A stretch of DNA of 41,781 bases, taken from Crocinitomicaceae bacterium. GTDB taxonomy: Bacteria; Bacteroidota; Bacteroidia; Flavobacteriales_D; Crocinitomicaceae. Shown piece after piece: positions 5,817 to 14,956 of the stretch. The DNA is taken from the NCBI GenBank assembly GCA_023262855.1, contig JALQYQ010000028.1, positions 1-41,781 of the forward strand, in the 5' to 3' direction. The translations under genes were made by a program, and so were the position numbers. Numbering within the stretch: the stretch's first letter is position 1; every line of letters starts with the position of its first letter. The notes below the pieces were generated by a model. That model made no database searches. It was not told where the DNA came from and was given only the letters and a program-made list of their open reading frames with translations.

Positions 5817-7547
5817 TCACTCCAATTCATAATTTCCCTCTTTATCATAGCTGTATTCCGTATACTTAATTGCCTGAACGATTTTCCCGTTATGATCGAT
5901 GAGTCCATATTTGCCGTTTAGTTCAACAAGCGCAAAATTGTTTCGAAACGCACGCACTTTATCGAATTGAGCGGGGAGTAGTTGTTTTCCTTGCGCATTC
6001 ACCAAACCATATTTGTTGTCTTTTAGGTAGAAGGATAAACCATTTTCTTGTTGGATTAGTTTGCCAAAATTATGTTGATAGGTTTTCTTTGTTTTTAAAT
6101 CGTAAATGAAATGTTCGTCTTTGTCGTTTCCACAATGAATTAAGGAATCATACCAATTGACATAACTGAAGTTTGGTTCAAGAATGACCATTCCCGAATG
6201 ATCCACCAATCCTTGCTTTCCGTTTTTGGTTACATCAATAAACGTGCGATGAAATTGTCCAAAATAATCGTAAATAATTGGACAAATCACTTCACCAGAA
6301 CGGTTGATCAATCCCATTTTGTTGTCCTTTTTTACCTGCGTAACATCAGAGTAAAATTGGCCGATTTCCCAATAAACAGGTTCCAGTAATTTTCTGCCCG
6401 TTGAATCAATCAAACCCAAACACATCATTTTTCCGTTGGGCACAGTCATGTAGCGCGTGTAGGTAATAAAATGGTCGCGACGATAATCAATTGTTTCTGC
6501 TTCCAGTGAAGCTGGCACAAGTACTTTTCCCTGTAGATTCATGAAGCTTTTACGATTGTTACGATCTTGCAGCATAAATCCATATTCGTTTGGGACAATC
6601 GACTTGTAAATGGCTGGTGTGAGTTCTTCCAATTGGCGCGAGAGCAGTCCTTGGTAGAGCGTATCGTTCTCATATTGCGCATAAATCATTAAACTTCCAT
6701 AAGGCGCATCATAGATGTAGTAATAATTGTTGCAATTCATGAAGTTTCCATAGTTATCGATAAAGACAACAGAACCGGTTGAAAGCAAAGCGTATAAGGT
6801 TTGTTTAATTCGTTTGATTAGAACATCAGAACCGTCGAAGGTCAAGTTGAATTCGCTGTCGTAGATGGCGTAGCGTTTTTTCAGATCAGGATTCATTGGT
6901 TCATTCGAAGAATTATTGATTTTGAAAGGTGGAAAATTAGAGTAGAGGCGCTCGTAGCGTTGTACCAAATACTCGCCGTCCTGGTAATCAATTGAGATAT
7001 GATCCATTGGTAGGGCTATTTTTCCAAGAGTGTCGAGAATTCCAATCAGTGGAACAGCCATTTCTGGCATTTCAGATTTTTGCCTGGGTACAAACATTCT
7101 AGAAATCAAATAGCCATTACCGTACATATCTTTTGTTGTTTGCCCAAAGCGACTATATTCTTGAATTCTTGGTCTGTTCAATCGTTCTTTGTGGGTGATC
7201 GTTTTGCACGAATCAGGTGGAAGTAATTTCACAGCAGCTAAGTCTATAACACCATAATTCGCTACAATTTCACCTTTTCGGTTACGGATGAGGTAGCCAT
7301 TTGGTCGGTTAAACATCATTGCATCGTGAAAGGAAGAACCACCACGTGGATGAATCGCATTTTCCAATGCACCTTGGTGAAGTGATTGTGAATAATAATC
7401 GACTTCAATGATTTGCACGCTATCGTAGAATGGAAAATAGTTAATGGGCAAAGAGATATCTTTAAAAATAAATGACTGTTGTCCAGAAGTAAATTCTTGC
7501 GCGAAACAACTAAGCGACACAAAAAGAAAGCAAAAAATAGTTTTCAT
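5817..7547 (-). CDS. Secreted WG-repeat protein
   Basis: The 576-residue protein has a signal peptide (residues 1-16, ending CFAQ). Its C-terminal half is made of WG-type beta repeats: units such as KMGLINRSGEVICPIIYDYF, KQGLVDHSGMVILEPNFSYV, KYGLVNAQGKQLLPAQFDKV and KYGLIDHNGKIVQAIKYTEY. The N-terminal half contains more degenerate units of the same kind (FMNLQGKVLVPASLE, RNRKGEIVANYGV). WG repeats are common in Bacteroidota envelope proteins and probably form a beta scaffold; no enzymatic part is visible. It is transcribed towards the RHS-like gene, with 31 bases between the stop codons. Confidence 0.8.
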   Translation of the reverse strand: MKTIFCFLFVSLSCFAQEFTSGQQSFIFKDISLPINYFPFYDSVQIIEVDYYSQSLHQGALENAIHPRGGSSFHDAMMFNRPNGYLIRNRKGEIVANYGVIDLAAVKLLPPDSCKTITHKERLNRPRIQEYSRFGQTTKDMYGNGYLISRMFVPRQKSEMPEMAVPLIGILDTLGKIALPMDHISIDYQDGEYLVQRYERLYSNFPPFKINNSSNEPMNPDLKKRYAIYDSEFNLTFDGSDVLIKRIKQTLYALLSTGSVVFIDNYGNFMNCNNYYYIYDAPYGSLMIYAQYENDTLYQGLLSRQLEELTPAIYKSIVPNEYGFMLQDRNNRKSFMNLQGKVLVPASLEAETIDYRRDHFITYTRYMTVPNGKMMCLGLIDSTGRKLLEPVYWEIGQFYSDVTQVKKDNKMGLINRSGEVICPIIYDYFGQFHRTFIDVTKNGKQGLVDHSGMVILEPNFSYVNWYDSLIHCGNDKDEHFIYDLKTKKTYQHNFGKLIQQENGLSFYLKDNKYGLVNAQGKQLLPAQFDKVRAFRNNFALVELNGKYGLIDHNGKIVQAIKYTEYSYDKEGNYELE

Positions 7548-7584
7548 GGAAAGGAATACAGGTGGGAGTGGGATTGGTTCAATA

Positions 7585-7690
7585 TAGTGACTAGTATCCG
7601 CATGGCGTATTCTGCCTTCGGCTGAGACTAGTGATTACCTGCGGTGCTGTCCCGATTAATCGGGATAAACTCTACGGCGGTTGTGATTAG
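7585..7690. repeat. Palindromic intergenic repeats with a nested palindrome
   Basis: GTGATTACCTGCGGTGCTG (7631-7649) and ACGGCGGTTGTGATT (7674-7688) form the two ends of a unit whose inverted copy lies at 8767-8803. In this copy the loop carries CCCGATTAATCGGG (7651-7664), a perfect 14-base palindrome. A related-looking unit with ACTAGT ends precedes it (7587-7635). Together with 7695-7745 these repeats account for most of the 324-base gap between genes. Confidence 0.6.
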
Positions 7691-7694
7691 ACCA

Positions 7695-7745
7695 ATTGAA
7701 CCACCTTGACCCTTTTGAACCCTTGAACCCTTTGAACTTTTAAAC
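7695..7745. repeat. Short degenerate tandem repeat (TTGAACC type)
   Basis: Units of 7-9 bases (TTGAACC, TTGACCC, TTGAACCC, TTTGAAC) follow each other in the gap between 7547 and 7872. Confidence 0.55.
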
Positions 7746-7804
7746 CATAACTTAGATTATTAGGATAAAAAAATATTACTTTTCATCATGAACGATTTTG
7801 TAAA

Positions 7805-7836
7805 TTGCTAAATGATTCAGATTTATTCTAGATTTG
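7805..7836 (+). promoter_or_regulatory. Bacteroidota-type promoter
   Basis: TTG at 7805-7807 and TAGATTTG at 7829-7836, separated by 21 bases, match the -33/-7 elements (TTG and TAnnTTTG) of the primary sigma factor in Bacteroidota. Transcription would start near 7842, about 30 bases before the gene at 7872. Confidence 0.5.
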
Positions 7837-7871
7837 AAGAGGTTTGGAATTGCATTTTTTAATTCGTTGGT

Positions 7872-8633
7872 ATGTTTAAAGTTGTTTTTGTTGTTTTCTT
7901 TTCTCTTTGTTGTAGTCGTTTATTGGCGCAAACTTCGGATGTGAGCGTCAAAGCAACTGAACTCTTTGGTCATTGGAAACTGGTTGATACGAAAATTGTT
8001 GATGAGGTCGGTTTTTTGGAGCTTCCTAAACGGGAAATGTCTCATGAAATTAGAGTTGCTGAGGATTCACCTTGGGATTCCTACCAGCGTTTTGATTTGG
8101 TTTTTGAAAAAGATTCGATGTTTCGACTACAATATCCAATACAATCATTTGCATCAGCACGTTTTTTTCTCGATTCATCGTATTTGCATTATTCAACGAA
8201 TGAAGAATCGGGTAAATGTCCTGCGCGCTTGCTAAACGACACACTATTTCTATATCGTTCGTTGCCGTATGATGAAGGTTATTTCAAAGAAGCATTTGTA
8301 CGAACCAGTTTCAATGACAGTGTCTTGCAGGTAATGAAAACGTATGGAATCAATTATCCTGAACTTGCTGGAACGTGGGAATTAGTGCGTGAAGAAGATT
8401 ACGATTACGGAACCCACTATGAATTGAAATTTCCATATTCGTTGCCTGATTCAATCAACTTGAGTCGCAAACAAATGCTTGCCGCGCTTCAAGGCGATCG
8501 CACAATTCTAATATCCACCAACGGAAAACCGCGCGCTTACACTTTTTGGTTTGCTAATTCTTGCATGTATTTAAAACCTGGTGATTGGTATCATGGCGAC
8601 GATCCGATGATTCATTTTTGGCGGGAGAATTGA
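7872..8633 (+). CDS. Secreted protein with two lipocalin-like modules
   Basis: After a signal peptide (residues 1-19, ending LLAQ) the 253-residue protein contains two segments that start with a G-x-W motif: ELFGHWKLVDTK (about 30) and ELAGTWELVREE (about 166). Such starts are typical of lipocalin-like domains of Bacteroidota secreted proteins. The protein at 15501-16340 has the same two-part plan (LGDWELKE and LEGTWRT), so the two are probably distant paralogues. It is likely periplasmic or on the cell surface; the ligand, if any, is unknown. A promoter at 7805-7836 precedes it. Confidence 0.65.
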   Translation: MFKVVFVVFFSLCCSRLLAQTSDVSVKATELFGHWKLVDTKIVDEVGFLELPKREMSHEIRVAEDSPWDSYQRFDLVFEKDSMFRLQYPIQSFASARFFLDSSYLHYSTNEESGKCPARLLNDTLFLYRSLPYDEGYFKEAFVRTSFNDSVLQVMKTYGINYPELAGTWELVREEDYDYGTHYELKFPYSLPDSINLSRKQMLAALQGDRTILISTNGKPRAYTFWFANSCMYLKPGDWYHGDDPMIHFWREN

Positions 8634-8698
8634 AGTATTTGCTTATCTTGCAATTATGGATAGTACTAATCTTTGCAAAATTTAAATATTTAAATTTT

Positions 8699-8803
8699 CA
8701 AATCACAAATCACAAATCACAAATCACAAATTACCTTGTCTGCGCTGGAGGCTACGACAGTCAGGAAATCACAACCGCCGAAGGCAGCACCGCAGGTAAT
8801 CAC
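8699..8803. repeat. Tandem AAATCAC repeats plus two palindromic units
   Basis: 8699-8734 holds four or five copies of AAATCAC(A). It is followed by CTTGTCTGCGCTGGAGGCTA... (8735-8772), repeated almost exactly at 9715-9752. Next comes AATCACAACCGCCGAAGGCAG... (8767-8803), an inverted copy of the unit at 7631-7688. Confidence 0.65.
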
Positions 8804-8820
8804 GAATCATATTTTGTTTT

Positions 8821-9702
8821 ATGCGAATTCTTATCATTTTATTAAATCTATTTGTTTTTGCATCGTGCTGTGCAAGGTTGGCAACTAATACACAAGTAAT
8901 TCACGCTGTTGATAGTGTAAATACGCATGCTGATTCAGTAACTATTTTAAGGGATGCTATAGCGAAATTTAATGAAGTGCAAGATAGCCATATTTGATAT
9001 GCTGGGTCGCCAAGTGAGCAATATGCAAATTATGAGGCATTATTGAAAATTGCCACTGATAAAGAACTAATTAAGCTGTCCAAGGATACGAATTATGTTG
9101 TTGCAACTTATGCGACTTTTGGATTGATTGAACGAAAGAATCCATTTTTTTTAGATGTATTTAGTTTGTTTATAAAAAATGATCAAAAAGTGAAGGTAAT
9201 GTACGGTTGTTCTGCAGGTGAAGATTTCGTTTCCAATCAACTCTATTTCAATTATTATAATAAAGTGAAATTTGAAAATTTTGAAGACATTAGACATCTT
9301 CAAAATGATGAAACACTTCTAAGACTGGATAGCCTAATTCTCGCATCAAACAACCCGTGTTGGGACCATGAAAAACAAATGTATGAAAACAGAATTTATG
9401 AGAATGACTATTTATCATTGATTGAGAGACAGGCATTTGAAAAAGATAACATTTATGCTATTGAATATTTATTTAAAAATAATTCACGCCAATACAAATT
9501 TCAAATTATAAATGCTTTAAAGAAATACCTTAAAAAAGATCATATTGCCCCGATTTACTATGATATCATTTATGAAATTTCACCTTCTTATCAATTGGAT
9601 GAGCTATTTGTTCTGCTGGAAGATGAACTTTTTGATATTCAGAAGGAATTAGGAGAGGAGCAAATGGAATATTTTAAGAAAATTCTTACTGAACGCGAAT
9701 AA
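8821..9702 (+). pseudogene. HEAT-like secreted protein interrupted by an in-frame TGA
   Basis: One frame runs from ATG 8821 to TAA 9702 but is broken by TGA at 8995-8997. The first part has a signal/lipobox-like start (VFASCC). Directly after the TGA the same frame continues YAGSPSEQYANYEALLKIAT and then DKELIKLSKDTNYVVATYAT. I recognise this as the conserved order of a Bacteroidota family of secreted proteins with HEAT-like helices (normally DEELI-LT-HPN-VVR-YA). The reading could only restart at a poor TTG (9043). A nonsense mutation of a Trp or Arg codon is the simplest explanation; a sequencing error cannot be excluded. The function of the family is unknown to me. Confidence 0.65.
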
Positions 9703-9713
9703 ATCACAAATCA

Positions 9714-9752
9714 CCCTGTCTGCGCTGGAGGCTACGACAGGCAGGAAATCAC
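9714..9752. repeat. Palindromic repeat unit, second copy
   Basis: CCCTGTCTGCGCTGGAGGCT... with the closing arm ACGACAGGCAGG is a near-identical copy of 8735-8772. CCTGTCTG and CAGGCAGG form the arms of a hairpin. It is embedded between AAATCAC-type tandem repeats (9700-9713 and 9750-9780). Confidence 0.65.
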
Positions 9753-9784
9753 GAATCCCAAATCACAAATCCCAAATCCACCGC

Positions 9785-10183
9785 ATGACACTCGAACAAA
9801 TCCAAAACGCACACAGCCAAGTAAAATCTGGCGCCGACTTTCCAGCATACATTCAAGCAATCAAAGCACTTGGGGTAAGTCATTACGAAGCTTACGTTTC
9901 TGATGGACACACAGATTATCACGGAAAAAATCATCCTTCAGTTACGACTCCAGCAAAGTACGAATCTGTTGCAATTGCGGAAACTGTGAATGAATCTCTA
10001 TTTAGAACTGAGTTAAAGGCGCATCAAAAAGGTAAAACAGATTATTTGACCTTCATTCACATGTGTGCTGAAACTGGAATCGAAAAATGGGAAATCAAGT
10101 TGTCAGAAATGACGTGCACGTATTTTGATCGAGCAAGGAAGATGGTGTTGGAGGAGAAGATTCCTGGGGGAATTGAGGATTGA
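9785..10183 (+). CDS. DUF1398 family protein
   Basis: The 132-residue protein matches the DUF1398 family (YbcV-like) over its whole length. It starts with TLEQIQNAHSQVKSGADFPA and IQAIKALGVSHYEAYVSDGH, continues with a YHG segment, and ends with a CAETGIEKWEIKLSEMTCTY block. It has no signal peptide, so it is cytoplasmic. The family has no established function; some members lie in prophages, but nothing else here suggests one. ATG 9785 directly follows a block of AAATCCC repeats, and short GGATTGACAATTGA repeats follow the stop (10176-10215). Confidence 0.85.
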   Translation: MTLEQIQNAHSQVKSGADFPAYIQAIKALGVSHYEAYVSDGHTDYHGKNHPSVTTPAKYESVAIAETVNESLFRTELKAHQKGKTDYLTFIHMCAETGIEKWEIKLSEMTCTYFDRARKMVLEEKIPGGIED

Positions 10184-10290
10184 CAATTGAGGGTTGACAA
10201 TTGATGATTGTGAATTTTGATTTGAATAGGTTTGCCCAAAAAAGTTTATGTTTGTTAGATAATGGAAACTAGAAAATTAAACCTGAAAAA

Positions 10291-11271
10291 GTGACTATCG
10301 ACAATTTTATCTTAATAAAAGGTGGGAAAAGAATCGAGTTAGAGAAAGCCCTGAATCAATTTCTTTCGAATTATTCCGATAAAATACAGAGTGATTACTC
10401 GTTTCAAATACATGAACAAAAAGATTCACATTTTGTGATTCATGTCGATGAACGACTGGATAATTGGACCTTTTATTTCCTGGTTAATTATCTGGAATAT
10501 CCAGAAAATATTGATTACGAAATAGAAATTGAAGGTTTTACTACTGGGAAAGAAGATAAGAAGTTAAGAGGAAAACGTTTACTTGTTTTTATTGCTCCAC
10601 ATGATACCGAATATGATAATGTCTTCGTTACAACAAATGAAAATAAATGTTATAAAGTTGATTTTGGAGGTAAAATAACTCCGGTTGAATTAATAAAATA
10701 TTATCGTGAACCTTTATTGGATGAGCTTCAAATTTCCAAAGAAGAGAAAAAAGTTACTAAAGTAAAAACAACTAAAAAGTCAATAGAAGTAAATTCAATT
10801 AATGAAGAGGAAGATCGTAAAATTCGTTTTAAAGTTCTGTCTTTCATTTTTGCAATTTTATTAGTTTCTAGTTGGTTAATATATTTCGGCAGTCATGATG
10901 AGCGTCTTTTTCAGCGGAGTTCAATTTTTTGCGGATTTGTTTTATGGAGTTGGTTTTATCTTGATTATAGAATTCTTCAAACATACAGTACCTATTCAAA
11001 TTGCATGAAGTTATCTGTTGTTTTTGCAAGCTATGGAATTGTACTTTTTTTCATGTTAGCAGAAATTGGTCATATTCATCTCATTCTATCGTCGCTTTTA
11101 CCATTAATTCTTTTACTAGTTCAGCGACCAATGCGAAAATTATACATGAATCTTATAAAACGGGAACCCAAAATTGATAATCGTGGAAAATTTTCAGATT
11201 TGATTTATACCTTGACATTATTTATTGCATCGCTTGGATTAATAATTTATATTGGCCAACTTTTTAAATGA
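10291..11271 (+). CDS. Membrane protein with a soluble N-terminal domain, unknown
   Basis: The 326-residue protein has a soluble N-terminal domain (about 1-170), a Lys-rich linker (about 148-165), and then five or so hydrophobic helices (about 183-200, 206-222, 235-255, 258-275 and 304-322). I do not recognise the family. The start is a GTG (10291): no in-frame ATG precedes it. A 10-codon ATG frame at 10262 overlaps the start (AAGTGAC) and could act as a coupled leader. The next gene follows after 14 bases and may be cotranscribed. Confidence 0.65.
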   Translation: MTIDNFILIKGGKRIELEKALNQFLSNYSDKIQSDYSFQIHEQKDSHFVIHVDERLDNWTFYFLVNYLEYPENIDYEIEIEGFTTGKEDKKLRGKRLLVFIAPHDTEYDNVFVTTNENKCYKVDFGGKITPVELIKYYREPLLDELQISKEEKKVTKVKTTKKSIEVNSINEEEDRKIRFKVLSFIFAILLVSSWLIYFGSHDERLFQRSSIFCGFVLWSWFYLDYRILQTYSTYSNCMKLSVVFASYGIVLFFMLAEIGHIHLILSSLLPLILLLVQRPMRKLYMNLIKREPKIDNRGKFSDLIYTLTLFIASLGLIIYIGQLFK

Positions 11272-11369
11272 AACAGTAAAATAACATGTCACACACCTTC
11301 CAACTAGCTAAAGGATTTGAAGAAGAAGGCAAACTTCAAATTGAAGATGAGATTAGAAAAGAAAATCGC

Positions 11370-12194
11370 ATGAAACGTATTGGATTATTATGCCTCTTGA
11401 CTGGGCTTTTTTTGATTAAGTCTGGAAACACTCAAGCACAAACTATCACTTCAAATACAGAGCAAAAGCAAATCGAACTGCTTGAATTTATGCTTTCGAA
11501 ATTGGATTCTATTCAAGCATTTCATCCAGGATTGACGTATTTAACAATCGAAATTAAAATTGATGATTTTACATCTATTTTAAAAGAGGTGAATTATTAC
11601 AGTCAGCTCGACTCACTTCATGCAATTCGCGTCAATGGTTGGCCAACGTTGACAAAGAAAATTCACGATTTGTACTTTTTCAATCCGAGTTTTAATGATC
11701 CTGATTTATCTGCATTGAGTTATACACGGTTTGATGTTCCATTGAATAGGCATGCAATTAAAAAGTATTTAAAGGATCTTCAGACCGAAAAGTTGGCATA
11801 CAGCGGTGAAATTATTAAGCCAAATACCAACTTTACACTGAAACTCGATGAGTTTGAATTTCACCAAGAATACAAGGATTCAACGTCCATTCATTTGACA
11901 AATTTTAAGCTTTGCTCAAAATTGGAAGGGCTTAATTCAGAAGTAATTAAAATTCATGAAAATTATTACCTGTTTTTTAAAGTTATTTCGACCTCGAATA
12001 ATGGGTATTTAGAATCAAAAATTGTTCTTTCAATTTATTACATCCATAAAAACAAAACCTATTTTCTAGAAGAGTTTGATTTAACAACAATCGGTCAAGG
12101 TGAATATTTTAATTCTTCTTCTGCAAAAAGTTCGACTAATCATGGTGAAGAAAAGGAACTCTTTAAATTGAAATGTACTGTTAACTTTGATTAA
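11370..12194 (+). CDS. Secreted protein of unknown function
   Basis: The frame opens at ATG 11286, but a typical signal peptide (MKRIGLLCLLTGLFLIKSGN, cleavage near AQA) begins at the internal ATG 11370, which is preceded by a purine-rich stretch (GAGATTAGAAAAGAAAA). I therefore choose 11370 and a product of 274 residues. The upstream 28 codons (KGFEEEGKLQIEDEIRKENR) read like charged protein, so a longer form is not excluded. The mature part contains strand-rich segments without a known domain. The gene is convergent with the aspartic protease gene, 9 bases away. Confidence 0.6.
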   Translation: MKRIGLLCLLTGLFLIKSGNTQAQTITSNTEQKQIELLEFMLSKLDSIQAFHPGLTYLTIEIKIDDFTSILKEVNYYSQLDSLHAIRVNGWPTLTKKIHDLYFFNPSFNDPDLSALSYTRFDVPLNRHAIKKYLKDLQTEKLAYSGEIIKPNTNFTLKLDEFEFHQEYKDSTSIHLTNFKLCSKLEGLNSEVIKIHENYYLFFKVISTSNNGYLESKIVLSIYYIHKNKTYFLEEFDLTTIGQGEYFNSSSAKSSTNHGEEKELFKLKCTVNFD

Positions 12195-12203
12195 GTCAAG
12201 GTT

Positions 12204-13424
12204 TTACCAATTCACCAAATCAACTTTCGTCAACTCAATTTCCACTTCTTGATTGTTAATTAAAACGAGCATTTTCAAGGTTTTTTGTTCCTCAGGAACG
12301 AATCCGTTTTGAATAATTGAACACCATTGATCTGTCGATAAGGTGCGGTAATCAATACCATTTACTGCTAGAATTTGTGTCCCCAATTGTAAGCCTTTTT
12401 TACTCGCTTCCGAATTGATGAAGATGTCGGAAACGATCAATTTGTTTTCAGAAATAAAAGGACTAAAGCCAAAACTTTCATGCGTGCTATGTTTAAACGG
12501 GTTTACGGGAATCAACAAAATTTCATTGACACTCCAATCGATGATGACACGGTAGTTTTGTAAAAATTTGGTTCCGAGTGTGCGTGAACCTTTCTCAAAT
12601 GTTACAACATTGTTTTGAATGGTCAAATCACCCAACCGTGTTGAATCAACTCTGGAAGTATAATTTGTGTCAATCGCGCCAGCACCGTAAAGTCCAGAAC
12701 CTGATGATCCGTACGATTTTGCTTCTTTCAACGACGGTGATTTGGATTTAATTGCATCGTGAACATCTTTCGAACTAGTGAAATAACCATTAGATCCAGT
12801 GTCAAACGTGACATATTTATCCTCAACGCCGTTGTAGGTAATATTCACGCGTGGAGTAGAGGAAAGCGCTGGCGAAAACGGCAAATGAATGGCAGAATCA
12901 GGAATTACGAACGAACTTCTCTTTTCACTGATGGTGATTATTTTGCGTTCATAATCGATTTCCCAAACAGCCTCTTTCATCAAGTTGGCGCCAATTATTC
13001 CGTCAGCGTTCAAACATGCAAGCACTTCAGATCTATTCAAATCAGCAACTGCTGCGCCCGTTTCCTTGAAGCAAACACCATTTAAGTACATTGGAGGCAT
13101 TTCAACAAAGTCCAATTCTTCTTTTACACCTTGTGAATCGCCCGCTTTTTGCGAAACGATTGTCTCCAATTTCAATTCCGCAGCTAATTCCTTTGTGCAC
13201 AAATTTGGTGCGCCTGTGTCCACCAAGAAATCGTATGTTTTACCATTGATGGTAACCGGAATGATTACCAGACCCAATCGCATTTCAAAAGGAATTTCTG
13301 TTTTAAACGTTGCTTGTTCTACACTTCCATTTTTCAAGAGTTTGATCATCTTAAATGTGGAACAGCTTGAGAAAAATAGCGAAATGACGGTAAAAAGGAC
13401 AATTATTCTCATCGGTTTTATCAT
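12204..13424 (-). CDS. Retropepsin-like aspartic protease lipoprotein with PDZ domain
   Basis: This 406-residue protein carries a lipobox (SSC, Cys21) and two retropepsin-like halves with DTG motifs: FLVDTGAPN (Asp69) and VTFDTGSNG (Asp208). Each is followed by a hydrophobic GIIG or LGTKFL segment as in pepsin-like halves. A C-terminal PDZ domain (about 325-395) contains ASKKGLQLGTQILAVNG. Aspartyl protease plus PDZ is a known arrangement in Bacteroidota envelope proteins. It is expected at the outer or inner membrane facing the periplasm, cleaving unknown protein targets. Having both DTG motifs in a single chain means dimerisation is not needed. Confidence 0.85.
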   Translation of the reverse strand: MIKPMRIIVLFTVISLFFSSCSTFKMIKLLKNGSVEQATFKTEIPFEMRLGLVIIPVTINGKTYDFLVDTGAPNLCTKELAAELKLETIVSQKAGDSQGVKEELDFVEMPPMYLNGVCFKETGAAVADLNRSEVLACLNADGIIGANLMKEAVWEIDYERKIITISEKRSSFVIPDSAIHLPFSPALSSTPRVNITYNGVEDKYVTFDTGSNGYFTSSKDVHDAIKSKSPSLKEAKSYGSSGSGLYGAGAIDTNYTSRVDSTRLGDLTIQNNVVTFEKGSRTLGTKFLQNYRVIIDWSVNEILLIPVNPFKHSTHESFGFSPFISENKLIVSDIFINSEASKKGLQLGTQILAVNGIDYRTLSTDQWCSIIQNGFVPEEQKTLKMLVLINNQEVEIELTKVDLVNW

Positions 13425-13572
13425 TACATTGAAATAACAGTTGGTTTCAATCGTACTAAATTAACAAAAAGCGTCAACTTCCTCTTTTCTTGAAATCGGT
13501 TCGCGTTAAATAGTTCCTAAATTTTAAGCCCAACTTCGCTTTTCTACTATCTTCACTTTTCATTAAAAAGGC

Positions 13573-14370
13573 ATGATGAAAAACGTCAATTTTCTTATTG
13601 GATTCGTGGTATTTCTACAAAGTTTTGTGATTCAGGCACAACAAAGCCCAATTGAATGGAAGAATGCAACTTTTCAACTAAATGTGGACACAACAGCCTA
13701 CAACAAAGCGGATGGTAAGAAGTTTTATACGAACTATTATCCTTCTGCAACAAATGTAAGTTATCGATTTACAAATGTAGGTAAACATGTGACTTTTCTC
13801 GATACAACTGCATTTTACAAGCAATACATAACCAAACCAGACGAATCAAATCAAATTGAATTGAATTCTACGCAGGTATTTAAGTACAACTTATCGTTTC
13901 GTAAACTACGTGATACAACGATGTACATCTATTTACCATTTTATTATGAAGGGAAGATTTACCGTGAAAAACTAAGCTGCGAATTGACCTTTGGAAAAAG
14001 TAAATTGACCAAATACGATAGCTTATTCATTGATGCAACTGAACGGGTAGAAAAGGTTGTTGAAATGGATACAAGTTCTGATTATCCATCATTGCGATTA
14101 ACCTACTATTTCACAATTAAAAACACATCGAATCAACCAATTCACTGCACAAAACAATTTGTTGCTTGGAACGATGCTCAGGCATTGAAAAATAGTAGTA
14201 ATGATTATGTAATAATTGCACCTGGTCAATCTTATAAGATTCCGGCACAATTGAACATGGATCGCAAGTATCGCTTTAAAAGCTCTGGTTTGATCGAAGT
14301 TTTTACCGACGAAATGCGCGAAGAATTTCAATGTGAAATCAAATCGAATTACCAATCTATTAAACACTAA
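13573..14370 (+). CDS. Secreted protein of unknown function
   Basis: A signal peptide (residues 1-22, ending VIQAQ) is followed by 243 residues rich in beta strands. They alternate Tyr, Thr and Lys in a way that suggests two immunoglobulin-like segments (about 30-140 and 150-250): VSYRFTNVGKHVTF in the first and LRLTYYFTIKNTSNQPI in the second. This resembles periplasmic Bacteroidota proteins that handle extracellular structures, but I cannot name the family. The next gene begins 3 bases after its stop, suggesting one transcript. Confidence 0.6.
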   Translation: MMKNVNFLIGFVVFLQSFVIQAQQSPIEWKNATFQLNVDTTAYNKADGKKFYTNYYPSATNVSYRFTNVGKHVTFLDTTAFYKQYITKPDESNQIELNSTQVFKYNLSFRKLRDTTMYIYLPFYYEGKIYREKLSCELTFGKSKLTKYDSLFIDATERVEKVVEMDTSSDYPSLRLTYYFTIKNTSNQPIHCTKQFVAWNDAQALKNSSNDYVIIAPGQSYKIPAQLNMDRKYRFKSSGLIEVFTDEMREEFQCEIKSNYQSIKH

Positions 14371-14373
14371 AAT

Positions 14374-14808
14374 ATGAACGTTGAACAATCAATTCACTCT
14401 TATATTGAAAGTCAGTTAGAACCAAAGAAAAGTGAAATGCGTTCTTTACACGAACAAATCATATCATTACTTCCAAAGAGTAAATTATGGTTTGAAGATG
14501 GAATGAACGCGGAAGGTAAAGTAATCAGCAATCCAAACATTGGATATGGTTCCTATACGATTCAATACGCGAACGGTAAAACACGTGAGTTCTTTCAAGT
14601 TGGATTGAGTGCAAATACCATTGGAATTTCAGTTTATCTGATGGGAATTCCGGACAAAAACTTTTTGATTCATAACTTTAAAGAAACAATCGGAAAAGCA
14701 AGTGTTACAGGCTATTGCATTAAATTCAAAAAATGCGCTGATATCAATAGGGAAGTTCTTTCGGAGGCGATTAAGGCAGCAGTTAATATTACAAATGAAA
14801 TAGCATAG
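14374..14808 (+). CDS. DUF1801 family protein
   Basis: The 144-residue cytoplasmic protein fits the DUF1801 / YdhG-like family. It has a helical N-terminus (IHSYIESQLEPKKSEMRSLH, about 6-25), the NIGYGSYTIQYANGKTREFF strand block (about 54-73), the GISVYLMGIP segment, and a GYCIKFKKCADIN end. The family has a small alpha/beta fold of unknown biochemical role; some members are near stress genes. It follows the secreted protein gene directly (3-base gap). Confidence 0.75.
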   Translation: MNVEQSIHSYIESQLEPKKSEMRSLHEQIISLLPKSKLWFEDGMNAEGKVISNPNIGYGSYTIQYANGKTREFFQVGLSANTIGISVYLMGIPDKNFLIHNFKETIGKASVTGYCIKFKKCADINREVLSEAIKAAVNITNEIA

Positions 14809-14956
14809 AGAGTAATTTCGGTGTTACCACAGAGGTACGGAGAATGGTTAGAATACAGTCAGAATTCCGATTATTTCAGAACTAAATCAAAAGAAAAGTT
14901 AAATGTAATTTATCAGATTTTTCCGACCAATAAATTGATACATTTGTTGAAATTAG

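Noticed and set aside
9785..10183. Prophage remnant because of the DUF1398 protein
   Set aside because: No other phage gene is nearby; the family is also common outside prophages.
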